Counted from the first letter of the stretch, positions 42,965 to 53,214 are shown. The stretch is DNA of 64,000 nt from CAUZIB01 sp963663925 (GCA_965237405.1 OZ250139.1:124001-188000); one strand, 5' to 3'. Numbers and translations: made by a program. The notes: generated by a model from the letters alone, not told the origin.

Positions 42965-44521
42965 ATGATCGATCTTGGGATTGTCGTCGCGTACTTCGCG
43001 GTCATTTTTTTCATCGGCGTGTGTACACGCGCCGACGCCGGCGTCGGTCCTGAGGAGTATTTTCTCAGCTCGCGCTCGCTGCGGTGGCCGTCCATCGCGA
43101 TGTCCACGATCGCGACCAACATTTCAGCTGGCCATTTCCTCTCGGTGACAGGCGCGGCCTACGTCGATGGATTGGCGCAGGGGAACTTCGAGCTCAACGC
43201 CATTTTCGGCATCGTGATCGCCGCTTTCTTTTTCGTTCCTCTCTACCTCCGACTGCGAGTGGTCACGATCAGCCAGTTCTTCGAGCAGCGGTTCGGGCCG
43301 CGAATCGCGTTAGCGTACGCGATTCTGATGATTGCCCTCTACGCTCTGCTCTACCTCGGCACGGCGTTGTTCTGGGCGGCCTACGCGCTCGATGGCATCT
43401 TCAGCGAGATGGTGGCGTGGATCAACGACCGGGAAGCGGTGCGGCTTACGGTCCTGATCGTAGCCCTCGGGACGTTCTCGGCGGTCTACACGTATTTTGG
43501 CGGATTGCGCGCCGTCGTACGGACCGACATCGCACAGTTCGTCTTGCTCCTCGGTGGAGGATTAATCACGGTCTCGGTCGCCGTACATCATCTGGGCGGC
43601 TGGTCGGAGCTCTTCGACGCGACGGGACACCTCATGCACCTGCACCTGCCCCGGGACCACCCGACCGTGCCGTGGACTGCTCTCATCGGGATGACCTTGC
43701 TGAACCTGAATTACTGGGGCGCGAACCAGGTAATCCTGCAACGGGCTCTGGCGGCGAAGAGCCTGCGGCACGCCCAGGTAGGGTTGTTGGTTGGCGGGGT
43801 CCTCAAGTACGTCATGCTGCTAATCATTGTCGTCCCCGGGATCGCCATGGCCGGCATCCTGGCCGACGAGCCTTTGGACGACCCGGACAGGGCGTACATG
43901 ACTCTCGTCACCCGATTCCTCCCGGCCGGCCTGCGCGGCCTCATCGTCTGCGGTCTTTTCGCCTCCCTGATGAGCACGATCGACTCCATCTTCAACTCCG
44001 TGTCCACCCTGTGGTCCATCGACATCTACAAGCGCTACCTGCGGCCGGACGCATCCCCTGAGGACATCGTGCAAATGGGAAAATCGGCCATCGTGGGTAC
44101 CTTCGTGGCCGGGCTACTCTTCGCCTTCCTGATCGTTTCCCTCAAGACGGGCAGTCTCCAGGAGGATCCGCTGACGCACTGGTTCAACGAGTTGTCCTAC
44201 TACGTGAAGAACGGGTTCGTGGTGCTCGTGAGCGCTGCGGTCTTTCTCATCCGGCCGTCGCGGCGTCTCGTCCTTGGAGCCGTGTTCGCCAGCATGGCCA
44301 TGTATTTCGGGTTCACGCTGGTCTGGCCGGAAATGAGCTATCTCGTACGGTCCGGGTGGGTCATTGTGCTCAGCTTTACCGCGGTGGCCGCACCCACGAT
44401 TAGGCGCAACGGATGGCGCATTCCGTTCCGCGACCTGATCGTGGCCCCCGATAGGAATGTGGCGCGATTCGGCGCGGGACTCCTCGCCTCACTTGTCTTG
44501 ACCCACATCCTATTTCACTGA
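42965..44521 (+). CDS. Sodium:solute symporter (SSS family)
   Basis: 518 residues with about 13 transmembrane helices. N-terminal IDLGIVVAYFAVIFFIGVCTR, then EEYFLSSRSLRWPSIAMSTIATNISAGHFLSVTGAAY, typical of the first sodium-binding helix region of SLC5-type transporters. TYFGGLRAVVRTDIAQFVLLLGG and GLIVCGLFASLMSTIDSIFNSVSTLWSIDIYKRY (the SSS signature with conserved Ser/Thr) are also present. It imports a small polar solute (sugar, vitamin or carboxylate); the substrate cannot be told. Its placement beside a quinoprotein suggests uptake of the oxidised product or its substrate (inference). Confidence 0.9.
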   Translation: MIDLGIVVAYFAVIFFIGVCTRADAGVGPEEYFLSSRSLRWPSIAMSTIATNISAGHFLSVTGAAYVDGLAQGNFELNAIFGIVIAAFFFVPLYLRLRVVTISQFFEQRFGPRIALAYAILMIALYALLYLGTALFWAAYALDGIFSEMVAWINDREAVRLTVLIVALGTFSAVYTYFGGLRAVVRTDIAQFVLLLGGGLITVSVAVHHLGGWSELFDATGHLMHLHLPRDHPTVPWTALIGMTLLNLNYWGANQVILQRALAAKSLRHAQVGLLVGGVLKYVMLLIIVVPGIAMAGILADEPLDDPDRAYMTLVTRFLPAGLRGLIVCGLFASLMSTIDSIFNSVSTLWSIDIYKRYLRPDASPEDIVQMGKSAIVGTFVAGLLFAFLIVSLKTGSLQEDPLTHWFNELSYYVKNGFVVLVSAAVFLIRPSRRLVLGAVFASMAMYFGFTLVWPEMSYLVRSGWVIVLSFTAVAAPTIRRNGWRIPFRDLIVAPDRNVARFGAGLLASLVLTHILFH

Positions 44522-44683
44522 GGTTGCAGGCCACGCTCCACGGCGGAAACCGTCCCACCCTCGGTCAGATGGCATAGTTGACACAGCGGCAAAGGAGTGT
44601 AAGAGTGTAGTTCTACTTGTTGTCGTTTACAGTCCAGAATTAGTCTCCCCGTCGGGTTGGATTCGTCGTTCCGCAGAGGACTC

Positions 44684-45574
44684 ATGGCCAGGATAAATAC
44701 AGCGGGATTGACTGCTGAAATCTCCCCTGACAGGGACCACCGGGGAGAGCGCGACCGTACGAGGCGGTTAAGCGATCATTTCGCGAATGTGTCGGCACGG
44801 TATCGGGCGCTACGCGAGCTGGATCTTGATGCCGTGCGTGTCATCAGCGACGTGGTGGTTCGCGCCGCGGACCCGGGGAGACCCGTGCGGCTCCTGGATG
44901 TCGCCACGGGATCGGGGCGGTACCTGGACGCAGTCAGTCATTGCTTAGTCTCAGCACTCGCCATGGAGGTCGTGCCGATCGGTCTGGATCTGAGTCTAGC
45001 CATGCTAACTCAAGCGGGCATCTGCAACGGACGCGAGAATCCTCGTGCGCGGCACCTGGTCGGGGCTGTCGAAACGCTCCCGTTCCGGACCTCCAGCTGT
45101 GACGTGATGACCTGCTTCAATGCAGTGCATCACTTCAACCTCGCCCGATTTATTGGTGAGGCGTCTCGGGTGCTCACCCCATCCGGCGAACTCGTTGTTT
45201 ACACGCGAACGCCAGAGCAGAACCGCCGCACGATCTGGGGTCACCACTTTCCCCAGTTTGCCACACGGGAAAACAGACTCTATGGGGTCCAGGATCTCCG
45301 AGCGGCCCTGCAGGCCACCGGGGCCTTCGCGTCGGTTCGTACCCAAACGATCGCGTGGACGGTCACCACATCCTTGGCTCGACTCGTCGAACAAGCCACC
45401 CACTATCACTATTCGACCTTCAGGCTATATTCCGATGACGCCCTCCGCGCGGCGATCGACCTCTTCCGCCAGCGCGTGCGTCAGGCGTTCCACGACTTGA
45501 TGCGCATCACATATGACAACGACCACCTACTCGTGATTGCTCAGCGTTCCCGCTCCAGCGCAAGTCACGGATGA
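44684..45574 (+). CDS. Class I SAM-dependent methyltransferase
   Basis: 296 residues from ATG 44684 (a TTG at 44657 is possible). Motif I is VRLLDVATGSGRYLDAV, motif II VVPIGLDLSLAMLTQA, then RHLVGAVETLPFRTSSCDVMTCFNAVHHFN and LTPSGELVVYTRTPEQN. This is the UbiE/Methyltransf_11 layout. Substrate not predictable. It stands alone, in the same direction as the symporter but 160 bp away. Confidence 0.85.
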   Translation: MARINTAGLTAEISPDRDHRGERDRTRRLSDHFANVSARYRALRELDLDAVRVISDVVVRAADPGRPVRLLDVATGSGRYLDAVSHCLVSALAMEVVPIGLDLSLAMLTQAGICNGRENPRARHLVGAVETLPFRTSSCDVMTCFNAVHHFNLARFIGEASRVLTPSGELVVYTRTPEQNRRTIWGHHFPQFATRENRLYGVQDLRAALQATGAFASVRTQTIAWTVTTSLARLVEQATHYHYSTFRLYSDDALRAAIDLFRQRVRQAFHDLMRITYDNDHLLVIAQRSRSSASHG

Positions 45575-45649
45575 ATCCTCCGAGCCACGTGAGCCGCGCC
45601 CCAATCCTACGGCAACTTGGTCGACGCCCCCAGCACTCAGTAAGCCCTT

Positions 45650-45814
45650 ATGTTAGTTGCGCCTAACGACGCGGAGAATAGTTACCTGATCCATAAGCTC
45701 GAGGGGCGGACTAGCATCCTCGGCGAACGAATGCCTCTTGGTGGACCCTATTTGACGAACGATGAGATAGCTGGAATCAGCCGCTGGATCAATATGGGAG
45801 CCCCGAACAACTAA
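45650..45814 (+). pseudogene. Planctomycete-type cytochrome c/secreted protein, C-terminal fragment
   Basis: 54 codons: NDAENSYLIHKLEGR, ERMPLGGPYLTNDEIAGISRWINMGAP and a stop at 45812. The SYLxHKLEG...RMPxGGPYLxxxEIxxIxxWIxxGA pattern is the C-terminal end of secreted c-type cytochrome domains common in these phyla. The heme-binding part is missing. Confidence 0.6.
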
Positions 45815-46022
45815 GGCGTCGTTTTGGCGGGAGGGGGCACCGTGCCGTCGTTAGAGGGGCCTTGTGGTCTCACGGCTGGCGGCAGCTATGACGTGGCTCC
45901 AAACGGATCGTTCTTGATACTCACACACTCGCCGCCTCGTCTGGTGTCGGAGGATGCCAGTAGCTTCGGCAACTACTGAAATATTTCTGAAACTTTGCAC
46001 CCAATTCGAGAAATTTCAGGAC

Positions 46023-47198
46023 TCAGTAGAACTTCCGTGTGATGTTAAACCCGATGAACCAGGCATTACGTTGAGCACCCCCGGCGAGTTGAGCCGGAGT
46101 GTTACCGAGACCATTCGACACATTTATCTGAAAGAGGTGACCGCCCATGTGCTTTTCAAGGCCAAAACTGATGTGGTCGTCACCGCTAGCGAAACCGCTC
46201 ACACGAGGAACGTACTCGGCCACAAGGTACACAGTCTCGCGTGCGCGAATGCGCGTGGCCAAGCCGGTGAGGAGGGAATGGTCGTCGGTCGAGATGAACC
46301 CAGGTTCTGGGTGAAGCAGGGACTTGTTAGTATTGCCGACCCAGACTGGCTCGATGTAGACCGACACCCGATCGCCGAGTTGCTTCGACAACACGACGCC
46401 GAGAGCTGGTGAGTGGTCGTCTCGAAGATTGTTGGTGCCTTCAATGGACACATACGCATCCAGTCCTATTCCTTGCTCGTGCCCCCGCCACAGGAGGTTG
46501 TACTTCCCGAAGACCTGAATATTGCGATTGTTGTTCCGATAGATACCTACTTGCATACCAGGCGCGAACCCGTACCGGAGTTCAAGACCGATGAACGCGG
46601 CTGAGTCGAATCCAAAGAAGTCCTCCGCGAAGTTCCCATAACCCGGTCCGCCGTCCAAAGGTCTGGAGAACCGGTGGGTTAGGCGGAACGCGAAACTGTG
46701 GTGTGGGAGCCGAAGCGTCGTCGGCAGTGTTATGAGATTGAAGTCGGATTCAGCCACATCGACGTGATCCGCTGTATCGCTGTTGGTTCTAGCTGACGCC
46801 GGTACAACCGTTAATACACCCGTCATCGCGTCGTGACCGTTGCCGCAGAATACGGCGCAGGTGAATCGAAATCGGCCTGGCGTCTCGGCACGAAACTCGA
46901 CGACCACCGGTTCTCTGCCGGGGTAAGCTACGATCTTGAGTCCAAGATCAACGACCGCGATACCGTGCGGAACATCAATGGCTTCAAGGATCAACTGAAT
47001 CGTTTCGCCCTCGATGACCTCGATCTCGTTTGGCGTGAACGAGAACTGCTCGGCGCGAATCGCGATTTCGCGCGTCGGCTCTTGCTCCCTTTCTACGTCG
47101 TCCGACGTTTGCACGAACCCACTACCGAGGCAGAGGGTTAATATCGCGACTAGTCCTAGAAAGGTTCTACCCTCCGTTGCCACGATTCGCTTACGCAT
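46023..47198 (-). CDS. CuA-type cupredoxin fused to an outer-membrane beta-barrel (DUF5777-like)
   Basis: 391 residues. Signal peptide FLGLVAILTLCLGSGFVQ; residues about 45-135 form a cupredoxin with a complete CuA ligand set: H in DVPHGIAVVDLG and C-x3-C-x3-H-x2-M in CAVFCGNGHDAM, exactly as in cytochrome c oxidase subunit II. From about residue 150 the protein changes to a beta-barrel pattern of alternating hydrophobics (FAFRLTHRFSRPL, FIGLELRYGFAPGMQVGIYR, NIQVFGKYNLLWRG, GDRVSVYIEPVWVG, TVYLVAEYVPRVSG) ending in the outer-membrane-type C-terminal Phe-Tyr (GFNITRKFY). Both domain types are known; this fusion is unusual and implies copper-dependent electron transfer at the outer membrane or periplasm (inference). 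Confidence 0.75.
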   Translation of the reverse strand: MRKRIVATEGRTFLGLVAILTLCLGSGFVQTSDDVEREQEPTREIAIRAEQFSFTPNEIEVIEGETIQLILEAIDVPHGIAVVDLGLKIVAYPGREPVVVEFRAETPGRFRFTCAVFCGNGHDAMTGVLTVVPASARTNSDTADHVDVAESDFNLITLPTTLRLPHHSFAFRLTHRFSRPLDGGPGYGNFAEDFFGFDSAAFIGLELRYGFAPGMQVGIYRNNNRNIQVFGKYNLLWRGHEQGIGLDAYVSIEGTNNLRDDHSPALGVVLSKQLGDRVSVYIEPVWVGNTNKSLLHPEPGFISTDDHSLLTGLATRIRARETVYLVAEYVPRVSGFASGDDHISFGLEKHMGGHLFQINVSNGLGNTPAQLAGGAQRNAWFIGFNITRKFY

Positions 47199-47464
47199 GT
47201 GTTTCCCTGCCGTTGGTCAGGCCCTACTGGCTAGTGCCCATTCAAGCTACAGTCCTGCGTGTCGATATTCGTCGGCAGCACGGGCGACGTTAATCGCCGC
47301 GTGATATTACCGACGACAATTATCGTTAATATTGGGACAATACGTTCTGTGAGTGTCAGGTCTGGTTTCCTGTCACACTCCGGGACCCACATGACAAGAC
47401 GCCAGAGAGGACCGACAGTATCTGTCTGGAGCCTACGATACCTAATGATTAGGAAACCGAGTTA
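47199..47464. other. Intergenic, nothing recognised
   Basis: 266 bp upstream of the CuA-barrel gene. AT-richer than its surroundings, it includes a run of short repeats around gttaatattgggacaata. No gene or clear promoter pair identified. Confidence 0.35.
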
Positions 47465-47760
47465 ATGGTGAAGACACAGGGCAGGTGCCGGACCGCGTCC
47501 ATTGTCGTCGGCATGGGCCTCATGGTTCTCGCCATCTCGCACGCCTAGCAGGTATCCTTCGACGATCGGGTCGGGAGGCGCAGAGCTTCGTCGAGAGGGT
47601 CCGATTCGAACAGGTGGGTACGTTGGTCGCCGAGGAACCGTCGGCCACTGTCGGACATCCTACATTTAATAGTCCGCACGCGTCGCCCATTGCCATGAGC
47701 GGCGGTCATGTCTTCGTGGCGAATACACCGGCCGACACCGTCGATGTGATCGACGCTTGG
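47465..47760 (+). pseudogene. YncE/YVTN-like beta-propeller protein, decayed N-terminal part
   Basis: A signal-peptide-like start (SIVVGMGLMVLAISHA) at 47465 ends in TAG. A second frame resumes with FEQVGTLVAEEPSATVG...FNSPHASPIAMSGGHVFVANTPADTVDVID, the first repeat of secreted YVTN propellers. Homology ends at about 47757. Confidence 0.55.
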
Positions 47761-48051
47761 CCAAGATGCTTCATCAAGAGCTTCAACGCCTTAAGCTTAT
47801 CCGCCTATCGGGCCGGCACTCCTACTGATCTGCCAGTGTCTGGAGATCCGTATGGGCAATCGCCATCACGTCGTGACCGGTACGCGGAACCTAGTGTGAT
47901 CGTTCAGAGAGTAGCGGAGCGCCACAGGAGCGACCCGATAAGATTGGACGGCACTTAGTGTTTGCGGGTTCTCCCCCTATCCCCCTCAAGCCGGTGTCCG
48001 AAGAGAACATAAAACTGTATCTGCCAACATAGAATAAAGAATACCTTCCGA
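47761..48051. other. Intergenic scrap
   Basis: 291 bp after the propeller fragment with no recognisable gene. It is mixed-composition sequence up to a start codon at 48052. Confidence 0.35.
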
Positions 48052-49348
48052 ATGAAGAGATACGGCCCACGGATTCGCAACTCTCCGATCGTCCAACACC
48101 TCAAGCACGCGGTGCGCACCGTGGTGCGGACGTATCCGGTGTTGGAGCCGTCAGCCCGACGACTCTACCTCCTTTTCTGGCGTCAGAAGGTGCGGTTTCG
48201 CGCTGCTGTCCAGATGCGGGGTATCGTTGATCCGAATCGCACGCTCCAGGTGGACCCGAACGCGATTCAGGACACCTTTCGTGTCTGGGACTGGGGGGTC
48301 CCTCAAAAGGTAGCCGACCGTGGAAAAGTCATCGGCGGTGACTGGGATCGGCGGCGGCGGAGTTTTGCTGAGTCAGATTTCTACCGCGCGATGGTCGACC
48401 GGTTCACTCGCAGTCGCGCGTGGGAGGAGACCGATTATTATCAGCGTCTATTACGTCACGTTGCTGAGGGTGCCAACAAGCGCGGCATGACCTCTCGCAG
48501 CGATGTAGACGCGCGCTGCGCGACGCTGGACCGACTCTATAAGACCATTCGAGACTGCGGCTATGAGGCGGTTGTCGACCGCGCGGGGGGCACCGAAGTT
48601 TCCCCACAACGAAGACGAGGTCACCGTTCGGGTCAGTCGCGAGGGCGATCTATTGTTCCAGGATGGGCGGCACCGCCTATCGATCGCGAAAATCCTCGGC
48701 ATCCACAGAATTCCCGTAAAGGTGTCGGTGCGCCATCGTGGCTGGTTCCAGTTCATCCAGGAGATTCATCAGTACGCCCGGCAATACGATGACCGTATCT
48801 ACAACGTGATTAGCCATCCCGATCTGGACCATATTCCCGCGCGACACGGTTGGGATCGCTTCACGTTGATCCGCGACAACCTGCCTCCGCCGGGGTCATG
48901 CCTCGATGTGGGTTGTCATTGGGGCTTCTATTGCCATCAACTCGAACAGCTCGGATTCGACTGCACGGGTGTCGAGATCGACTTGCGCGTCCACTATTTC
49001 GCTGAACGGCTAAAACGTGCTGAACGTCGGCGATTTAGGCTCGTTTGCGGTTCGGTGTTCGATCTGGAAGACCGCGATTTTGACCTGGTACTGGCACTGT
49101 ACATCTTCCATCACTTTACCAAAACAGCGGCGCTCCACAGCCGTTTGACCGAGCTTCTACGCAGTTTGAACATGCGCACGCTGGTGCTCGGTTGTCACAA
49201 CCAGGATCAGTCAGCGATGTCTGGCGCATACAGAAACTACTCGCCTCCGCAGTTTGTAGAGTTCGTACTCGAACACTCGTGCCTCACTCGCGCACGCCAC
49301 ATCGGCACGGAGGCCGGACGACGCGAGCTCTATCTGCTGGAGCGATAG
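48052..49348 (+). pseudogene. SAM-dependent methyltransferase with N-terminal ParB-like region, one frameshift
   Basis: Frame one (48052-48590) encodes VQHLKHAVRTVVRTYPVLEP...VWDWGVPQKVADRG..VIGGDWD. Frame two (48563-49348) encodes EDEVTVRVSREGDLLFQDGRHRLSIAKILG, a ParB/DGRHR-type segment, then SCLDVGCHWGFYCHQLEQLGFDCTGVEID (SAM motif I) and DFDLVLALYIFHHF. The shift falls at a run of six G near 48586-48591. Known single-ORF relatives are surface- or glycan-modifying methyltransferases, so one base restores a ~430-residue enzyme. Confidence 0.7.
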
Positions 49349-49712
49349 AGCGTGCAGCAGGCGCATCTCACCTGTCGATGCGTTGCTAGCGGTCTGATCG
49401 ATCTACTATCTCCGTGACGACCTGCAGCAGGTCTTTAAGGAGGTCGGTCGGCACGTGCCGTCGTCCTCTGTGATAACCAATATCGAACCGGACGATACTC
49501 TGGAAGTGGCATTATTGAGGCACGGTTGGCAGAGAATCTATGCCCAAGGATGTCGGCAAGTTCAACTTCTATACGTCAGTTGAGGGGATGATGCAACTGT
49601 ATGGAAGGCTGTGGCTATACGATCCAGACCCTCGTCGCGGATGGAGACCCGGTCGTGGTGGGTTCAAAATCCATCCCGGGGGCGCACACCGTTTAGGCTC
49701 ACGCGGGTGAAG
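49349..49712. other. Decayed coding relics, no defined gene
   Basis: 364 bp that contain short coding-like stretches (for example QQVFKEVGRHVPSSSVITN and EGMMQLYGRLWLYDP) in different frames, suggesting an eroded glycan- or cell-surface gene. Nothing can be named safely. Confidence 0.35.
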
Positions 49713-50381
49713 ATGAGCAGCGGTCAAGCAGTACACCTCTACGAATTGGCTGATCGTATTCCGTCGATGGGCGGCATGAAGATTGGCCCGGTGTTGAGAC
49801 AGGTGGCTCGTGACGCGGCTGGTGGCACGTCGATCGTCGAAGTTGGGTGTTGGCTCGGCGCCGGCACGGCGCAGCTTGCTCTGGGTCTCCGTGAGCGAGA
49901 ACGCGAGGGTCGGGTGTCATTGCATTGTTTCGACCGGTGGCAGGCGCAGCCCGTGGAAATCGCCAAGGCCGCGAAAAAGGGTGTGTCCATCTCAGTGCTG
50001 GAAAACACACTACCGCGCGTGCAACGCACGTTGGAGCCATTCGAGGTACCCATCCAGTTTCACCAAGGTGACATCCTGCACGCACGGTGGGAGGGCAGCC
50101 CCATTTCCGTCTATGTGGACGATGCCTCCAAGACACTGCCATTCTTTTATCGCTCGCTCGCGACCTTCGCTCCCTTCTGGATCCATGGGGAAACGGTCAT
50201 CCTGTTGATGGACTTTTATCTATGGGAGAAGACCGGAGTAGCGACGCACCAATGCCAGCAGCGTTTCGTTGAGGCACTCAGCGACTGTATTGCTCCGATT
50301 GAAGATGCAGACCGATTTGGCCAAACTGCGCTCGCGATGTTTCGTTGCACGGCTCCCCTCGGCACCGAGGCCTGGGCCTGA
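49713..50381 (+). CDS. Methyltransferase/cephalosporin-hydroxylase-like (Methyltransf_24 type)
   Basis: 222 residues from MSSGQAVHLYELADRI (ATG 49713); the frame continues upstream but without homology. SAM-fold landmarks: SIVEVGCWLGAGTAQLALGL, VSLHCFDRWQAQP, FEVPIQFHQGDILHARWEGSPISVYVDDASK and a C-terminal FYLWEKTG..THQCQQRFVEALSD. This is the small class often found in polysaccharide clusters, methylating sugars. Alone it is intact, although its neighbours are decayed. Confidence 0.65.
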   Translation: MSSGQAVHLYELADRIPSMGGMKIGPVLRQVARDAAGGTSIVEVGCWLGAGTAQLALGLREREREGRVSLHCFDRWQAQPVEIAKAAKKGVSISVLENTLPRVQRTLEPFEVPIQFHQGDILHARWEGSPISVYVDDASKTLPFFYRSLATFAPFWIHGETVILLMDFYLWEKTGVATHQCQQRFVEALSDCIAPIEDADRFGQTALAMFRCTAPLGTEAWA

Positions 50382-50384
50382 CTA

Positions 50385-50594
50385 TTGAAGCAATCCGTGG
50401 ATGAGATCCGGAAGCTACACGATTCGACGAGCTGGCGCGTCACTGCTCCGCTGCGACTATGCTCAGTTGCACTTCGACTTAACGAGCATGTTGCCTTTCG
50501 TCGCGCAATGCGGAAGGCGCTGGGATTGGTATTTCGATGTGGTGCGCGCGGAATCAAGGTGAGCGGCGGATGGGGTTCGCGGAATCCTTCGTAG
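50385..50594 (+). pseudogene. Coiled-coil tail of a glycosyltransferase-type gene
   Basis: Starts immediately after the previous stop: SVDEIRKLHDSTSWRVTAPLRL..ALRLNEHVAFRR. The STSWRVTAPLR motif is the linker/tail seen in cell-surface glycosyltransferases and methyltransferases. Too short to be a full gene. Confidence 0.5.
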
Positions 50595-50918
50595 ACGCTC
50601 TTACGAGGGATATCGGTTCATTGTATGGCCGTCCATCGAACCGATGATTGCGGTATCAACGTTCGTTTCTCAATTGGTTCGAGGAACTCAAAGAGCACGT
50701 TCCCGTCCCGTGTTCCTTGAGTCATGCCTTTCCGACCTGGCTCCTCACTCGGTTCCTATCAGATCGAAGGTCCCCTAGGCGTCGGAGCATGGACCAGGTC
50801 TGCCGGCACTTCACCCATGTGGTAGGTTCAAAGCGCGACCCATGCCGGAGCTTTGATCGTGAAGTGGGTACTAACCTGTCCCGAGTGGGTCGCAGTCCGG
50901 CGAAAAAATCCTTAGCCG
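50595..50918. repeat. Degenerate repeat flanking the sulfatase locus (copy 1)
   Basis: 324 bp with no gene. 50665-50800 is about 65 percent identical by eye to 54040-54170 (both carry GAGGAACTCAA..GA, a CAGATCGAA segment and a GGA..ATGGAC.AGGT segment). It may be a relic of a duplicated gene whose product contained EELKE-VPV. Confidence 0.4.
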
Positions 50919-51950
50919 ATGACCAGATTTCGACAGCCGTTTCGTAGCCCGGTAGTCCGGAAGTGGATCGCTCCCCTTATGCTGTTGGATGCGTATTCAG
51001 CGGTTCTGTTTTTGGTTCTACCTGAGGGCGTAAACCGAGTCTTTGTCATGGAATGTCTGTTCATCTGGTCAATGTGCACGGTCATTCTATTGGCCGCTTA
51101 TTTGGTTGTGCCTCGCCTTCACTATCTCGTCGAATCCATTGATTCGGAGCCTGGCGATCGGTATCAGGCGGCTGATGCCATCCTGGTTCTATTGCCCTTA
51201 AGCCCCATCGTGGGGTATGCGCTCCGTAACATGGACACACTACGGTGGCACGATGCTCTTGTAGTCGTGTGTATTTTTTCGCTGGTCTCAGCGGTGATGG
51301 TTGTGGCCATACCTCAGTTCTTGAGTCGATGATTGTCGCGTTCAGTCGCTGCCATGCTGGGATTGAGCCTCGCTTTTACGCTGGCTACGATGGCTTCGGT
51401 CACGCGGGGTTTTCGTTGGCACGGGAGCGGAAATGTGGTGGTCCAGCTAGCCTTTTTCTCGCTAGTGTTCGTGACTTGCTTCTTCGTCTACCGCAAGGAC
51501 CGGCGGGCACTGAGTTCGGCTGTCGTGTGCTATTTGTTTGGCACTATCGCTGTCGCTGCCGTCTCTGAGCTTACATCCGAAATGCGACGGCCCACTGCTA
51601 TTGATCGTTCGGGTATTCCCTCGGTGACACGCTTAGCCGAAAGTCGGGAGATTAAGAGAAGGCCTGACATCTTTCTCATGACTTACGACAGTTATGTCGA
51701 GAACGAAACGATGTTGCAGTACGGTATCGACAACTCGGATCAGGAAGCGTTTCTGGAATCCGTCGGCTTTCAAATCTATCGCGGCACATATTCCATCGCC
51801 GCAGCAACAAGGGAATCAATGGTGAGAGTGTTGGGTCGCGGAAACCCGGCACGAGTTGTCTCTGGTCACAGCGCGATACTCGATGTGTTAAAGCACGTTG
51901 GGGCGCCCCAGGGTTTTCTTGGACACTTGATTGCGAGAGAGTTCTCGTAG
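50919..51950 (+). pseudogene. Membrane sulfatase/phosphoethanolamine-transferase-like enzyme, N-terminal half, in-frame TGA
   Basis: From ATG 50919 the product has several transmembrane helices (IAPLMLLDAYSAVLFLVLP, ECLFIWSMCTVILLAAYLVVP, VVVCIFSLVSAVMVVAIP). An in-frame TGA at 51330-51332 interrupts it, and the same frame goes on with LGLSLAFTLATMASV, AFFSLVFVTCFFVY and then the start of a periplasmic sulfatase-fold domain (RRPDIFLMTYDSYVENETML). The IS3 element begins right after EFS at about 51950. The catalytic Ser/Thr region seems to be SIAAATRESM. Confidence 0.65.
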
Positions 51951-51963
51951 GAGGAGTGTCGAG

Positions 51964-52323
51964 ATGGAGAAGCACGATCAGGAGTCGGCGGTGGCGGAGG
52001 GAGGCCGGAGGGCGACCGGAGGGGGCCGGTTTTCAGTCGGTCGCAAGAGCGCCGTGGTGATGTGCTTGCTGCGCGGGGAGGATCTCGAGTCCGTGTCGCG
52101 GGAGTGGAGGATCACGGCGGCGCGGGCGTCGCAGTGGCGCGATCAGTTTCTGGCCGCGGGCCAGGCGGGCCTGAAGAGCCGAGCGACGGATGCCCGGGGT
52201 GAAGACAACCGTCGGCTGCGGGCCAAGGTCGGCGAGCTGCTGATGGAGAACGAACTGCTCTACGCGAAGGTGGACCAGCTGGAGGCCGGCTCCCCTTTGG
52301 CCCGGAGGAGGTCGACGCGATGA
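51964..52323 (+). CDS. IS3-family OrfA
   Basis: 119 residues from ATG 51964. An HTH segment (KSAVVMCLLRGEDLESVSREWRI) and a C-terminal leucine-zipper-like stretch (RRLRAKVGELLMENELLYAKVDQLE) are typical of OrfA. The stop overlaps the start of orfB (ATGA at 52320), allowing coupling or frameshifting. Confidence 0.85.
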   Translation: MEKHDQESAVAEGGRRATGGGRFSVGRKSAVVMCLLRGEDLESVSREWRITAARASQWRDQFLAAGQAGLKSRATDARGEDNRRLRAKVGELLMENELLYAKVDQLEAGSPLARRRSTR

Positions 52324-53214
52324 GTGGCGCCCATTCGATCTCCACCCGTCGGGCGTACGGCGTGCAGCGGATCTACCGCGTGTGGGAGCGGGCGCGGTCC
52401 AGCGTCTACGCGAGGCGTCACGCGACGAGGTCACGCGCGCCGTGGTGTCGCCGCGGGCCGGTCGGTGCCGCCCCGGACGAGGTGCTGGTCGGCCACATCC
52501 GCCGGGTACTCGAAGCCTCGCCGTTTCATGGCGAGGGGTACCGCAAAGCCTGGGCGAAGCTGCGGGTCGCGGGGATCCGCACCTCGAAGGAGCGGGTGCG
52601 GCGGTTGATGCGGGAGCACGACCTCCAGGCCCCGCACCGCGCGGGCCACGCGCACGGCCCGAAGGCGCATGACGGCACGATCACCACGGAGGCCCCCCGA
52701 TGTGATGTGGGGAACGGACATGTCGGCCACGGTGACGGTCGGCGAGGGGGCGGCGTTCGTGTTCGTGGCTGTCGATCACTGTACGACCGAGTGCATCGGC
52801 CTCCATGCGGCCAAGAGCGGGAGCCGGTTCGAGGCCCTGGAGCCGATCCGCCAGGGCGTCCGGGAACGCTTCGGCGCCATCGCCAAAGGTGTCGCCAGCG
52901 GGCTTCGTCTTCGTCACGACCACGGATCGAACTACCTGGCCGATGACTTCCAACGGGAGATCAAGTTCTTTGGTATCGAGAGCTCACCGAGCTTCGTGCG
53001 GGAGCCCGAAGGGAATGGCGTCGCTGAGCGCTTCATCCGCACACTGAAGGAGAACGTCTTGTGGGTACGGAGCTTCGAAACGATCGAGGAGCTCCGCCTC
53101 GCCTTGCTTGAGTTCAAGCGGACATACAACGAACAGTGGATGCTTGAGAAGTACGACTATCGAAGCCCAGCCCAGGTGCGCCGCGACCGGGTCGGGCTAG
53201 ACGCGGCAGCATAG
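52320..53214 (+). pseudogene. IS3-family OrfB integrase, frameshift at a C6 run
   Basis: The N-terminal region SISTRRAYGVQRIYRVWERARSS...FHGEGYRKAWAKLRVAGIRTSKERVRRLMREHDLQAPHR is in one frame. After the cccccc run near 52690 the catalytic part (VMWGTDMSATVTVGEG, FVFVAVDHCTTECIGLHAA, HGSNYLADDFQREI, EPEGNGVAERFIRTLKEN) continues in another. A one-base homopolymer error or true decay. Confidence 0.8.
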
